In this document: positions 1-11,199 of the stretch, one piece after another | Layout: every line of letters starts with the position of its first letter | How positions within the stretch are numbered: the stretch's first letter is position 1 | Notes under the pieces: model-generated | The model's input: only the letters and a program-made list of their open reading frames with translations | Databases searched by the model: none | What the model was told of the DNA's origin: nothing | Made by a program: the position numbers and the translations under genes | NCBI RefSeq assembly: GCF_954871325.1 | Contig: NC_088777.1 | Location: 29,117,366 to 29,181,365 of the forward strand | From: Gordionus sp. m RMFG-2023 | Lineage: Eukaryota; Nematomorpha; Gordioida; Chordodea; Parachordodidae | Direction of reading: 5' to 3' | DNA length: 64,000 nucleotides

Positions 1-159
1 AAATGTACAATGGAAGATTCAAGTTGAAAATAATGAGCAAACATCCAGTCCATTTATGGATAAAATAGCTATAAATAATCCTTTCTAGGCAACGATTATA
101 ATAACATCAGCAATATAGAGCAAGAATGCCATATTTTGCTCAGCCAAAATGAGAAGAGG

Positions 160-275
160 ATGCACTAACTTATGGCGACAGGAACTTCCTAGGTTTGCTA
201 ATTTAACTAGGAAGATTCTTTGTATACATTCAACCATTACCCCAATCCATCGCTGGATTAATACTCAATGCAAAA
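160..275 (+). pseudogene. hAT transposase C-terminal (dimerisation) remnant
   Basis: One frame reads LWRQELPRFANLTRKIL followed by CIHSTITPIHR. This resembles the hAT dimerisation block (W-x-RFP-x-L-x-LARKxLCIPATS-x-P-SER). The surrounding frame has stops and the SER is lost, so this is a decayed fragment. The GC-rich stretch at 650-740 could be the 3' end of the same element. Assignment rests on motif resemblance only. Confidence 0.45.
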
Positions 276-652
276 AAGACTTATTTATGTATAAAGTATC
301 TTGATAAAATGCTATTTATTCATGACTATTATAATTTTACTATCTGATTAATTTATTATATTATATGTTTCGCTTACATTATAAATTTATATTTTAACTT
401 GTTTTAATAAAAATTAATAGAATATTACTAATATATGTTGTTTATGTGACTCTGATCTGAGTAAAAATAGTACTTCTGAAAATGAGAAAATACATAAATT
501 TAAATAGGAGTGAGATAGAAAATAATTTAAAAAATGAAATGAATTAAATTATAAAAATAGAACTAAGAGCAAAATAAATTATAAAAAAATATAATACCTT
601 GAATTATAAATTAAATTCATTAAAAAAAATTTTAAATAAATAGCACGCTGCG

Positions 653-679
653 GCCGCCGCTAATTGATTAGGCGGCGGC
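653..679. repeat. GC-rich hairpin in AT-rich DNA
   Basis: Two arms (GCCGCCGCTAAT and ATTAGGCGGCGGC) pair almost perfectly around a 2-base loop, with one unpaired base. The following 60 bases stay GC-rich and include ACCGCTGCCGTCAAAT. A comparable GC-rich patch at 43378-43470 ends with GTAGCGTCAAAT beside another hAT remnant, so both may be hAT ends. Confidence 0.6.
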
Positions 680-1162
680 GAAATCGGCTCGCCGAACGCC
701 GATAAAAAATTTAAAAAAACCGCTGCCGTCAAATGGGGTTGGTACATAGGTAAACCATAAAAAGAAAGGAACTAATATTTAAATATTATAGGCTCAAAGT
801 ATATATATACACAACATTAAATAAAAATATGATTATCATTTGACCATATATCGTTATGATATTTAAAATATAATATTTGGCGACGAATAAAGTATATGGG
901 TTATGGGTCAAGTAAAATATTATATAGAATTTTATAGAAATTATACATAAAAAATGTTTACAAATTTTAGAAATAATGGGTGACGTCACAAAGATATCAA
1001 TAAACGAATTTCAAAAACTTTTTTAGATGATAATTTGGACTCAATATATATTAAATGTTGAGAATATCCCCAAACAGGCGCGCTTTAAATATTGCTTAGT
1101 AATTCTTAAAAAAACTGAAGAAAAGGATTCAAATATATCCTATGTGTCATATTCAATTAGTG

Positions 1163-1366
1163 TTGTTAAACGACTCTATTTAACCGATTTTTAAAACGCT
1201 AACTCAAAATTTTAACCAAGAGTAAAATACCCAAGCTTGTAAATTTTGCCCACAATGATAGAAAGGTCTGGAAATCGGTGAAATTACGAAGCTTAGGCAA
1301 TAATATTTTGGCAAAAATTTTGATTTAACTGTTTTTAAAAATCGGCTAAATCGAGCCGTTTAACAA
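1163..1366. mobile_element. Short MITE with about 38-bp inverted ends
   Basis: The left end TTGTTAAACGACTC (1163) and the right end GAGCCGTTTAACAA (ending 1366) are inverted copies that continue inward as ...CCGATTTTTAAAA. The roughly 120 bp between them has no coding capacity. No clear target duplication is visible, so the superfamily is open. A related start (GTTGTTAAACGGCTAAGCCG) occurs at 32067. Confidence 0.6.
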
Positions 1367-1373
1367 TCCTATA

Positions 1374-3790
1374 TTCAGTTGTCCATCTTTTATATATAAT
1401 AATATAATAAAACAAAATTCACTTAATTATTCGTATAAATTGGTTTTTTAATAAAAAAATTGATTTTTTATGACATTTAGTTCTAATATAGATGTTAATA
1501 AATAATTATAAATATCGAATCGGATTTGTAGTAATCAGTTCAGATCGGCAAAAAATTTAATTTGTGGATCGGCACAACCTTATGCATCAACCTATTCGGT
1601 AAATATTTTAGAAATTATTAATCAATCAGTTTTTCAAAGTCAATAAACAGAAACCAGTTATGCCAATAGATTTTAATAATTCAAATCAATTAGGTCTAAA
1701 TATATTAAGGTTTCTTTTTTTCCCCCAATTCAAAATATATTTGAATCTTATAATTCTACAATCTTTATAAATACTATTTGTTCTTTTCAGTCAGTTTATT
1801 TAATTGTTATAGAAGTTAATTTAAATCTCATTAAATTTTAAATCTAGTCTATATTTTTAAAATTTTGATATGAATCTGAATCTCATAAAGATGCAGCCCA
1901 TGAAGTTTGCCAAACTTTTAAAAGCACTAATTCTAAAGCTTAGACCAATATGTAAGAATATATTTGACAGCAATTATTGCAAAATAATAAAATTTAAAAA
2001 TTAGAATCAAGATTTAAGATAGAACTAAAAATATAGAAGCACTAATAGCAATTATTAAAAAATAATAATTAACATAATATATAAAAAAATTACTATTATT
2101 GTAAAAAATCAACTTTTATCAATATATATGAGACTCGTTGTCTCTGACTTTGTCTTTGATACTTTTATAATTTAGTATTTGTAATGGTCAGGTATTTTTA
2201 GAAAATGTGATACGAAAATAAGGATTGATTATGATGAATGAAAAGATTACAATAGATGATTTTTTACCCTCTGGCACTAAAGTTGAGTGATTGTTTATCA
2301 ATTCACTTTACATATGGAATAAGAAAAGGTCAATTGTTGATCCTAAATACATCTCCCATTCTAATATTTTTATATATAAATTATATTTAAAAATATTTAC
2401 ATGTTTAAAATATTAAATGTGCTTATAATATTGTTTATTCCTATATTTCAAGAACTTTCTTATAAATTTCAGAACTGATTTTATAAAAATAAAAAATTAA
2501 GGGGAAAGTTTTATAAATTATAAAGAGGCTTTTGACAACTTCTTATCTTATCTTATCTAGCACGTTGGTCATGGACCTGCCCAAAATGAGCGAACGTGAA
2601 TTACTATAGAGGCCCTATCCTCCATAATAATTATGCCGATTTTTTCCTCAAGGATACCAACAAACCTTGTAACCCAGATATAATTATTAAGAGGAGTGGA
2701 ACTCACCCAATCCAATAATAATAATAGCGTAGGGAATAAGATTATGAGCATATTTAAAAGGAAAAAATAGTAGTACTGTATCATCCAATACAAATTATTA
2801 GTCATTAGTTAATTATCTAAAATTATTTTTTTATAGTTAGTCTTAATTTTTATTATGATTATTAAATTTTATTTAGTTTATTTACGATTTATTCCCAATT
2901 ATTTAGTTAGAAGATATAATTATATTATTTTTTATAATTATTTAGTTAAAAATATCTATCTATTTAATCTATTAGACCTAAATCTCATAATGTAATGTAA
3001 TCTATTAGAATTTATCTTACAATGTGCACTAATTTAATCTGCCTTCATTTACTATAGCCCTATTCAAATAACTTCAACTCTTAGATATATATCAAAGCAA
3101 TATATGAAATTGTATTTTTAAGTAATAAAATAAAATAACTTTACTTACTCAACTTTACTTGTTATATATCAAAGTATTAAAAATATAAATAAAACTCAAA
3201 CCATCTTGGCCTCTTAAGAAAAATTTCCATTTAACAAAAAAAATTTATTCTGTATAGACTGGAATAACCTTTGAAATTTTGTGGATATGGATATTTATAT
3301 CAAGTCAAGTGACTCCCTCATTTCTAGCACCATTGAGAAAGCAAAAATTTCAAATATTTTGTATACGGATATAGTTTGATGAATGAAATATCAATAAAAG
3401 ATGGTAAGTATTTAAAATATTGAAGATTTAATGCTGGTATGTTTAGAAAATCCTTTATCAGGTTGAGATGCAACTTTATAATATTTTGTATAAATAAGGT
3501 CATCAACACATGTAATTCAAACCAATTAAAAAAATGCAAATATGATAATCAAATATATCTTTAGAAATTATTAAAATATCTATTAAATTTGAATATTATA
3601 TTATAAAAATATATTAGTTTCAATGTTTGGACTTATAAATTGCAAATTTATGAATAATTTATAAAGTGAATCAAGAGGAATTTTTTAGCAAGCCCTTGTT
3701 CAATATTTGGCAGCCGAGCCCTGGTTATAAGTTAAAATAAAACCAATTTATTTAAGCTAATATTGAGATATATGATTAATTTTAAATTAC
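1374..3790. other. AT-rich stretch without a recognised gene
   Basis: Short frames occur on both strands but none matches a family I know. If the ERO1 gene is complete, its last exons should lie here on the minus strand. I looked for the C-terminal C-x2-C-x2-C motif of ERO1 and did not find it. A less AT-rich patch at 2560-2720 has no recognisable product. Confidence 0.5.
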
Positions 3791-5003
3791 CCGAAAAATA
3801 AAATCTTGAACACAGATGAATTGTAATGCTAGAGTGTAGGCCAGATAATGCCATATAAAATGCTCTCTTCTCCAAGCATAAATCTTTTTCAGTTTTATAT
3901 AAATGCATAAATTTAAATGAATACCTTTCATATTATTTTGAGATATACCATATCCTTTCCTTTTGGTTTTTTTATAACTAAGAAAGGAATAATATACAAT
4001 AAAAAAATTAAAACATAATTTTATCCATTAATAAACTTGTTAAAGCAATTTTCTTCATAGATGGCCTTCCATATTTTATGAGCTGGATAACCAGAAAAGG
4101 CTGTATATTGTTCTGGATTCAATAATAGATCAACATATTTACAATCTTTAGATGTACTATCTGTTTATAAACTAATTAATTAAAACATTTATATATACAA
4201 ACCATCTAATTCACAGAAATTTTGTGATGTTGAATCATGTTGATGCCAATTTTCAAAAGCTTCCTGATCTGAATGGCTATTTAATTAAATACATATAAAA
4301 ATATATTAATTAATTTACCTAATAGTTAGATCAACAGAGTTTAATAATTGAGTATCATTAGAAGTTGTATTTATATATGAGCAATTTGAAACACCCTAAA
4401 AAATTATAAATACACAGGTAAATTCATATTTTTACATTAATTGTTTTGTTATGATTATCACTGAATTCATTATAATTATTTTCTGTATCTCTTAAAGCAG
4501 CAGGTATAGAATCCTGAGTAAAATAGAATTATATACATAAAAATAGATAAACTTTATCACACGCTTTGATAAAACAATATTGAGATGAGCATAATTTATT
4601 ATCCGGCCAAAAGGGGCATTTTTTATCTAAATTTATCTTTAATTAATCATTGACATTAAAGAATAATAAAAAAATATACTTTAAAAAACTTAAAATATGG
4701 TTTCACTAATAATTGTGATAAAATAGGATATATCTCATAGTTATTATGAAAATCTAAAATTTTCAGATCACAGTTTATATCATCATTGTTTATATGGTAA
4801 ACCTGTTTTGTTTTACATTTAAAAAAAATATAAATTAAAAAAAAATCATTAGCTAATACATCTGATAAGCACTCATGTAATTTGTATAAAATTATCTGTT
4901 CTTCATTGTAATTGCAATTAATATATGTTATAGTGAAGAAAATTTTAAATATACAAAATGTTATATTATATAGAGTAAAATAAAATTTTTTAGAGATAAA
5001 CAT
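3791..5003 (-). CDS. ERO1: ERO1-like ER disulfide oxidase (5' part, nine exons)
   Basis: ERO1 is a FAD-dependent ER lumen oxidase that passes disulfides to PDI and reduces O2 to H2O2. Exons: 5003-4860, 4802-4680, 4636-4553, 4513-4436, 4395-4319, 4276-4203, 4160-4037, 3977-3925, 3883-3791. Every intron is GT-AG, 39-59 bp, and every junction keeps frame. The first exon carries a hydrophobic N-terminus (about residues 8-28, signal-like). Family blocks in order: C-D-L-K-I-L-D...NNY; KCPFW plus C105, C110 and C115, matching the four conserved N-terminal cysteines; WHQHDSTSQNFCELDD; YVDLLLNPEQYTAFSG; AHKIWKAIYEENCF; LCLEKRAFYMALSGLHSSI (FAD-binding Ser/His). After 3791 no exon continuing phase 1 could be followed, so the last third is absent or beyond a larger, decayed interval. 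The family assignment is strong; whether the gene is functional is unknown. Confidence 0.9.
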
Positions 5004-5235
5004 TATTCATAATCACGAATCGTTTAGTATCGAGAAAAAAAGTGTCGAATTCGGTACTAAACAGCGAAAAGAATAGCGAAAAATAAAAAAATGTTCCCAT
5101 TATGTATAACTCCAATAAAAAGTCCTAAAATAATATTATATCTATTATTAATATATTTAGAATATATTAAATATGTTAATTTTTTCCAAATAAATTAGGT
5201 TATTATCATGGTATTTATATATTGTCAATTTATAA

Positions 5236-5475
5236 ATACTAATTTTTTGTATATGACATTAATAATGTATGGCCATTATATGAACTCTATCTTCTTTAAA
5301 TATTATCAATAAAATACTAATATTTTATTTATTTAGTGTGGTTTTAATTAAATATAATGTTTAATATTAATTTTTTGTATATGACATTAATAATGTTTGG
5401 CCATTACATAATCTCTACCTCTAAATATTATCAATAAAATACTAATATTTTGTATATTTATTGTATTTTTTATTA
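5236..5475. repeat. Tandem duplication, about 130-bp unit
   Basis: The block starting ATTTTTTGTATATGACATT and continuing through GGCCATTA and ATCAATAAAATACTAATATT occurs at about 5240 and again at about 5372 with small indels. It lies in the intergenic space upstream of the ERO1 start. No coding is seen. Confidence 0.65.
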
Positions 5476-5725
5476 AATATAATGTTTAATATTAATTTTT
5501 TTGAATATATTATAAAAATGATTTATACAAAATAACTTAAATACCAATAAATATGTTATTAATTTTTTCACAATTGTTATTGCCTTTCCTAATATAATAT
5601 GAATCATTTTTAAATCCTAAATATGATTTTTATATATTTTCTATTTATAAATACTGATTTTTTGTAAATTTAATTTAAAAGCATGGCAAACAATATATAT
5701 TTCTTTCTTATAAAAATTTATTCAT

Positions 5726-6440
5726 AGTAAATAAAGGGTTTTTTTAAATTATTTATATTTTAAATAATAACTTTTACATTCAATTTTAAGTATACACTGC
5801 ATAGACAGATTGATCATTTATATTTGCACTGAATAATATATAATATTATAATAACACAATCATAATACAATATGCATTCATAAAATATTAACAGTGTATC
5901 TATTGGAAAATGACAATCATTTAAAATAGATTTATTAATTATGTTTATTTAAAGGGTTGAAAAAAAGGAATATTATATTCATATAATAATAATCTTCAAT
6001 AGCTGCTTTCATATAATAATAATCTTCAATAGCTGCTTTTCCTGCTGATTTATTATCATTTGCAAGCTGAATTATTTGCCACTAAGAAATTTAATTTAAT
6101 ATTAGTAAATAAAGGGTTTTTTTAAATTATTTATATTTTAAATAATAACTTTTACATTCAATTTTAAGTATACACTGCATAGGATAGATCATTTATATTT
6201 GCACTGAATAATATATAATATTATAATAACACAATCATAATACAATATGCATTCATAAAATATGAACAGTGTTGGAAAATGACAATCATCTAAAATAGAT
6301 TTATTAATTATGTTTATTTAAAGGGTTGATAAAAAAGGAATATTATATTCATATATTAATAATCTTCAATAGCTGCCTTTCCTGCTGATTTATTATCATC
6401 AAGCTGAATTATTTGCCACTAAGAAATTTAATTTAATATA
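5726..6440. repeat. Tandem duplication, about 378-bp unit
   Basis: AGTAAATAAAGGGTTTTTTT begins at about 5726 and again at about 6104, and the following 340 bases are nearly the same in both. Each copy contains a minus-strand version of the last exon of the small gene at 6652-6356. The left copy also has a 29-bp internal duplication (TTCATATAATAATAATCTTC at 5979 and again at 6008). The units differ by scattered indels, so the event is not very recent. Confidence 0.8.
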
Positions 6441-6652
6441 ATAAAAAAAAAAAATCTATACCTTAAGCAGAAGTAAGCATGACCTCTGTATCTTCTTTTT
6501 GCATTTTAGGTTGGCTGAATTAAATTTGGGCCTAAAATCATCTAAATTTCTAAAATCAATTGCTAAAAAATTTATACTTTCATGAGTATCTCTTATGAGA
6601 AAGTTGCTTGTAAACTGAATTGAATTTGTTCCTAAATTATTAAATTTAGTTA
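6356..6652 (-). CDS. Small two-exon host gene, unrecognised
   Basis: The first supported exon is 6652-6462, the intron 6461-6419 (43 bp, GTATAG...TTCTTAG), and the second exon 6418-6356, ending in TAA. The product has phrases such as TKFNNLGTNSIQFTSNF, LIRDTHESINFLAIDF, RNLDDFRPKF and, after the intron, WQIIQLDDNKSAGKAAIEDY. The intron size matches the neighbouring ERO1 introns, which supports a real gene. The start is unresolved: an ATG giving MAKIFDMRK lies at about 6731, but its donor does not give the needed phase. I do not recognise the family. It is predicted to be small, charged and without membrane segments. The 3' exon has a second copy in the left tandem unit (5985-6080), with three extra bases and an open continuation. 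Confidence 0.5.
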
Positions 6653-7091
6653 CTGTATCACATTAAATTATTAATATTTCATTAAAACTAATTATATACT
6701 TTTCTCATATCAAAAATTTTCGCCATATTGGGAACATTTTGGGGAACATTTTTAAAAATGTTCCCTAATTTTCGATGTTTCGGTCTTCGCTATATCGTGC
6801 CCAGGCCGTTTATTCGATTTGGTTCATCAATATCTTGAGATAATATTTTTTTATTTTTCCAAAATATCTGCCAATCATAATGACTTTATTTTAGCAATAA
6901 ATCTATATATATAATCACCGTAATCAAAAATGAACGTTTTTGTATATCGTTAATGTTAATTTTTATTTTTCTCATCAACTTTCCTATCTTCTTAATGTTA
7001 ATTTTTATTTTTCTCATCAACTTTCCTATCTTCTTAATGTTAAATAAATCGATGGAGACTACTAATGTTAAATTTTAAGAAAATTTTTTGT

Positions 7092-7165
7092 ATATAACGG
7101 GATTCGAACCCATGACTTAACGTTTTAAAGGCAAGCGTTTTTCCCGCTAAGCCACCTTCTATATT
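7092..7165 (-). repeat. tRNA-like sequence (SINE head or pseudo-tRNA)
   Basis: Read on the minus strand it has a perfect A box (TGGCTTAGCGGG) and B box (GGTTCGAATCC) at normal spacing, with TTTAA in the anticodon-loop region. The T arm pairs, but the acceptor arms do not and the anticodon arm is irregular. It is therefore a decayed tRNA or the head of a tRNA-derived SINE rather than a working tRNA gene. Confidence 0.55.
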
Positions 7166-7550
7166 AAATATTGTAATATTATCTTTCTTATATACGTTAT
7201 TATTTTGCTGTTATTTTTTATTTTTATTGGCTTATTAATCTTTATTTTTATTGGTTTATTAAGGTCTTATTTCATAGGTTAAAATTTATTTTCTTTCTAT
7301 TTTATTGGTTTAAATTTATTTTCTTTGTTTTATTAATTAATAATCAACCATTTTTAATTAACGATTTTTAAGAAGATCACAACCTTTTTTATATTTTTAA
7401 GAAGATAAAAATATTTCTTATTTAATATTATATAAATATATATTATCATGGAAAATATAAACATTTATACAAACCAACATGTTGTTCAAATTCTTTAGTA
7501 ACAAGTGAAATCCAACTACCTTTTATATTAAAACGTCATCAATTTCCTAA

Positions 7551-8032
7551 ATCAGTGTCAACCCATCGATCATGTAGGATTATATTACCTGTTTTCTAAT
7601 TCAGTGTCAACCCATCGATCATGTAGGTTTATATTACCTCTTTTATATCATGCAAAACTTAATATCGGGTTAAGCAAATGTACCTCTCAAAAAATACTAA
7701 AGTTATGATTGTACCTACAAAATATGCTCAAATAATTAACGTAAGTATTTATTAAAATATCAATTAACCATTTTTAAATTTTTAAGAAAATAAATTATTT
7801 CTTTAACTTAAAACATAATTTATATTTATTTATGTTCTTCTCACAGTATCTCATGTCCATATTTTTATATGAACGGGGTAAATATTAAACTTTTTTTAAA
7901 AACTAATTTGTCATTTTTAAAAATTTGATAATTTATTTTTTTTTTCCCTGACAATAATTTCAATAAATTTGAGGGTTGATTAATTATTTTTTTAAATAAT
8001 TGAGATGTCTACATGATCGAAGGTTTGACACT
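7551..8032. repeat. Inverted pair of a 26-bp motif, possible MITE
   Basis: CAGTGTCAACCCATCGATCA occurs at 7551 and again at about 7600, in the reverse orientation to CTACATGATCGAAGGTTTGA (8007). The segment between has no genes. The arrangement suggests terminal inverted repeats with one end duplicated, or a footprint of the repeat that follows. No target duplication is seen. Confidence 0.4.
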
Positions 8033-8598
8033 GACTTTTATTAATAGTAATAACAAAAGATGGGAGAATAGGAAATTGACGACGTTTTAATTTAAAAGGT
8101 TGGATTTTACTTGATGCTAACAGATGTCACATATTAATGGTGAGAGAAAAGTTTTGTTATGACTTTTAATGTTCAATTGGCTAAATATAATTTAAATTTA
8201 TTTGTTAAATTTAAAATGTAACATGTTCTAAGGAGTAGTGAATTTGATTGGCATACTGTGGCATAGTTACATAGTTTAATTATTTGAGTATTTTAATTCC
8301 ATGAAATAAATAGGTATATAGAGTCCATTTGACTTTAAATAATAATGTGTGAAATATTATAATTAAAATAATTTAGTTTTCTAAAGATAAATCTTATACT
8401 TGAGAGGGTAAGATTGATGGGAATCATAAATTTTTCCACTATTATATGTTTTTTTTTATATATTTATTTTTTGAATGGTTAAATAAAATATATATTTATT
8501 TTTTTAGTTGATATTTTAATAATTACCTGGGTTAGTTTTTTGAGCATTTTAATTTCAATAAATTTGAGGGTTGAATAATTATTTTTTTAAATAATTGA
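8003..8598. repeat. 0.55-kb repeat X, left copy
   Basis: Beginning at TCTACATGATCGAAGGTTTG and running to about 8570, this segment is repeated in the same orientation at 23462-24010. It abuts the start of the THAP element at 8599. The motif GAGATGTCTACAT occurs at both its ends (about 8000 and 8594). No coding capacity is recognised. Confidence 0.75.
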
Positions 8599-9005
8599 GA
8601 TGTCTACATCAATGACATTAATACTATAGACTGCCGATTAATATATTTGAAGTGGCAAAAATTGAAGTGACTGATGGCCATTTTGTGTTTGTATCTTTTA
8701 CGAAAGAACCATATGATAATTTCATAAATTTCAGGTATATTTTTATTATGTTAATATTTATAATATATATATATATTTTAATTAAACACCAATTTATTAT
8801 TTACCTTATATATTATAGTATATATGAATCAAATAAAGGTCACTACTGAATATTTTACTTGAAATATTTCTGCTCTTTAATAACATTTGCAATTTATTAT
8901 TTAATAATGAATATCTTTTATAAGAATTCAATTTAATATTTTTAATTACTAAAAGATTTAAAATGGTAGTATATTGCTGAGGAAGCAAAATTTCCTTTCA
9001 TAAGT

Positions 9006-9263
9006 ATGATATCTCAAATTAATTATTCTATTGTAAAAATTATTTATGGCAGATTTCCTATGAAAGATAAAATATTATTACAAAAGTGGACCCATGCTGT
9101 GAAGAGAGAGAACTTCAATGTAACAAAATATAGTAAATTATGTTCAAAGCATTTTACACCAGATTCATTTATTTTATCTGTTACAAATCATGTTCAATTA
9201 AGAGAAGTAGCAATACCATCAATTTTTAATTTTCCAAAGCATCTTCTAAAAGTAACAAAATAA
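9006..9263 (+). pseudogene. THAP DNA-binding domain of P-type transposase
   Basis: The reading shows FPMKDKILLQKWTHAVKR, then CSKHFTPDSF, then AIPSIFNF. This is the second half of a THAP zinc finger: FP and W aromatic core, C-x2-H pair, AVPT-like end. The first C-x2-C pair would have to come from an upstream exon and is not seen in the 8652 leader, so a complete finger is not demonstrated. THAP domains bind transposon ends in P elements. An almost identical copy lies on the minus strand at 23070-22813. Confidence 0.75.
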
Positions 9264-9541
9264 TGAATAATAAATTATAACATGCAGGTTTCCTGGAAGC
9301 CAGATTAATTCAAAAATATATGTTTATTTTTTTTATAGAAAAATCAAGCCAAGAGGATCAAAAAATTAGCCATGCCTATTGTAAGCCTTGAAATATCAAG
9401 CATTTTAAGCCCTGTATATGAATATCCTATAATTAGCAAGACTATTGAGACTGAACATAATTATTTTGAAAGTTTTGACACAATAAAAAAGAGGTCTATT
9501 ATTAAAAATAGATTTACAAGAAAGATATAAAAAAATTAAAT

Positions 9542-9868
9542 TTGACAAAAAAAAAATTAATGAGAAAAAATAGAGAAATATTATGTTTAAAGTCTGTAAT
9601 TAAATCATTGAAAGATAAAGACTTGATACATGGTGAAGGGCATGATGCTGTCGAAGGATTATTTACAGGTCTCCCTCTTACATTTGTAAAAACTCAACTT
9701 GCCAGTGGTGGAGTCAAAAATCCAAAGAAAATTAAATATGAAACAAATTTCAAACAATTTGCTTCTACTATATATTTTTACTCTCCAAAGGCTTATTGTT
9801 TTTTAAAGAGCCATTTTTGTATGCCATCTGAATCTAAGAAACTGGAGTTGCAATACAAAGATAGATGA
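9542..9868 (+). pseudogene. P-transposase-like middle and C-terminal fragment
   Basis: It begins with a basic, coiled-coil-prone stretch (KKKLMRKNREILCLKSVIKS). It then reads YETNFKQFASTIYFYSPKAY and CFLKSHFCMPS, matching the family block FAxTLxFYSPKAYxFLRxxFxLPS found after the THAP and leucine-zipper region. The frame closes at 9868; the downstream piece at 9890-10170 (ECLILSKILGTNILSDLQDH, RYLHIRMHHFGNKV) is in other frames and looks like the family C-terminus. Confidence 0.65.
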
Positions 9869-10824
9869 AATAACCAAAAGACATGCTGTTAAAAAAATAG
9901 AATGTCTAATATTGTCAAAAATATTAGGCACAAATATCCTTAGTGACCTGCAAGATCATATGTTTGATCAAGAGGCAGGGTTAAGTCATTATCAAATTAT
10001 AATAAGACTAATAATAAAAAAGTATATATAATATTTACTTGATTTTAATAAAAATTTATTTTCAGATACCTGCACATAAGAATGCATCATTTTGGTAATA
10101 AAGTAAATCAAAAATTACAATTAAATATCAGGCAAAAACTAAACAAGGTTGTACTTTTTCAAGGGCAATAAACCAAGTAATATAAAAATATGTTATTTAA
10201 CTTAAATATTTATAGGTGAAGAACAAATTATCTGAAAATTTCTAATGACTTTATTGGTTATAATAAATTAATTTTATTAGACATAAATATAACACATATA
10301 TATTATTTGTATTTATTATTGATTTATAAGATTAATATTTTCTTTTCGCGATACATATTAATTATAATAATACAATTATTTTATTTGATGTAAATATAAC
10401 ATAATATATATTATTTGTATTTTTCATGATATATATTTACATTATTGATTTTTATACTTTAGTGAATTAAATTTAAATAAAGAAATATATTTAGAAATGG
10501 ATAGTTTATATTTATTAAGGAATAACATAATTATAAGCAAAAATAAAATGAAATAAGTTAATTTAAAAAGGTCAAATTTATTATTCTAAATTATATGTTG
10601 TATATTTTCATTTCATTTAACAGCGTATATATATAAAAAAAATATAAATTGAATATAAAAAAGTTAATCGAATATATTAAACAAAAAATACGATCAATTT
10701 AACAAAAATAAAAGATAAGGCATTCAAATATTTAAATTTTATTTAAATTAAAGTTAAAGTTAATCATCTTTAACATTCTCTTCTACAAAGTACTAAGTTT
10801 CTTCTCGGTTAGGGCATAAGTCTC

Positions 10825-11060
10825 AAATGTTCTCGTTGGCTTGATTCTATCACGTAGGTTTGATAAAATCGTTTATTAGAGTTGCGTGAGTCCACACGTT
10901 TTCGTTGGCTTGATTCTATCGTAGGCTTGATAAAATCGTTTAACATTATCGTTGGCTTGTCCCAATCGTTGGTTTGTTCAAATCGTTTTTGCACGTTGGT
11001 TTGTATGATCGTAAGCTTGATATCCTTTATTGTAAGTTGTCCTGTCCTTATGAATCGTGA
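10825..11060. repeat. Degenerate CGTTGGCTTG tandem repeat
   Basis: CGTTGGCTTGATTCTATC followed by GTAGGTTTGATAAAATCGTT occurs at 10833 and 10901. Shorter derivatives (CGTTGGCTTGTCCCAATCGT, CGTTGGTTTGTTCAAATCGT, CGTTGGTTTGTATGATCGTA) follow at steps of 20-30 bp. Frames on both strands here are by-products of the repeat. Confidence 0.7.
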
Positions 11061-11199
11061 ATCAGTCATGTAGCTTGCTTGTAGTACTCAGTGGTATTTA
11101 ATATCAATTGTTTAGAATCAGTAAGTTCAGAATAATGAGAAATAATAGTTCATCAAATTGGATATAAGAATAAATGAAGAATATCAATAAGATTGTTAA

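Larger units (their letters stand above)
8599..10640 (+). mobile_element. P-element-like (THAP) transposon, decayed
   Basis: The left boundary CAATGACATTAAT is shared with the inverted copy ending at 23466. Pieces in order: a short leader reading MAKIEVTDGHFVFVSFTKEP (8652); a THAP-domain exon (9006-9263); an intron-like gap; a lysine-rich segment with a P-transposase-like block (9542-9868); a C-terminal fragment near 9870-10170 with MHHFGNKVNQK. The catalytic middle of a P transposase is missing, so this is a non-autonomous or internally deleted copy. A 100-bp tail at 10455-10555 recurs in the same orientation at 22583-22683. Confidence 0.7.

Noticed and set aside
2569-2805. 78-codon minus-strand frame with hydrophobic start
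   Set aside because: No family resemblance, no splice context, and hydrophobicity follows from AT-rich DNA.
3324-3539. Minus-strand frame tested as the next ERO1 exon (FxxxFELxxL resembles YFLYLIELRAL)
   Set aside because: The resemblance covers only four residues, a stop precedes the motif in frame, and no acceptor fits the required phase.
10809-11073. Overlapping frames of 86 and 63 codons on opposite strands
   Set aside because: Both are produced by the CGTTGGCTTG tandem repeat.
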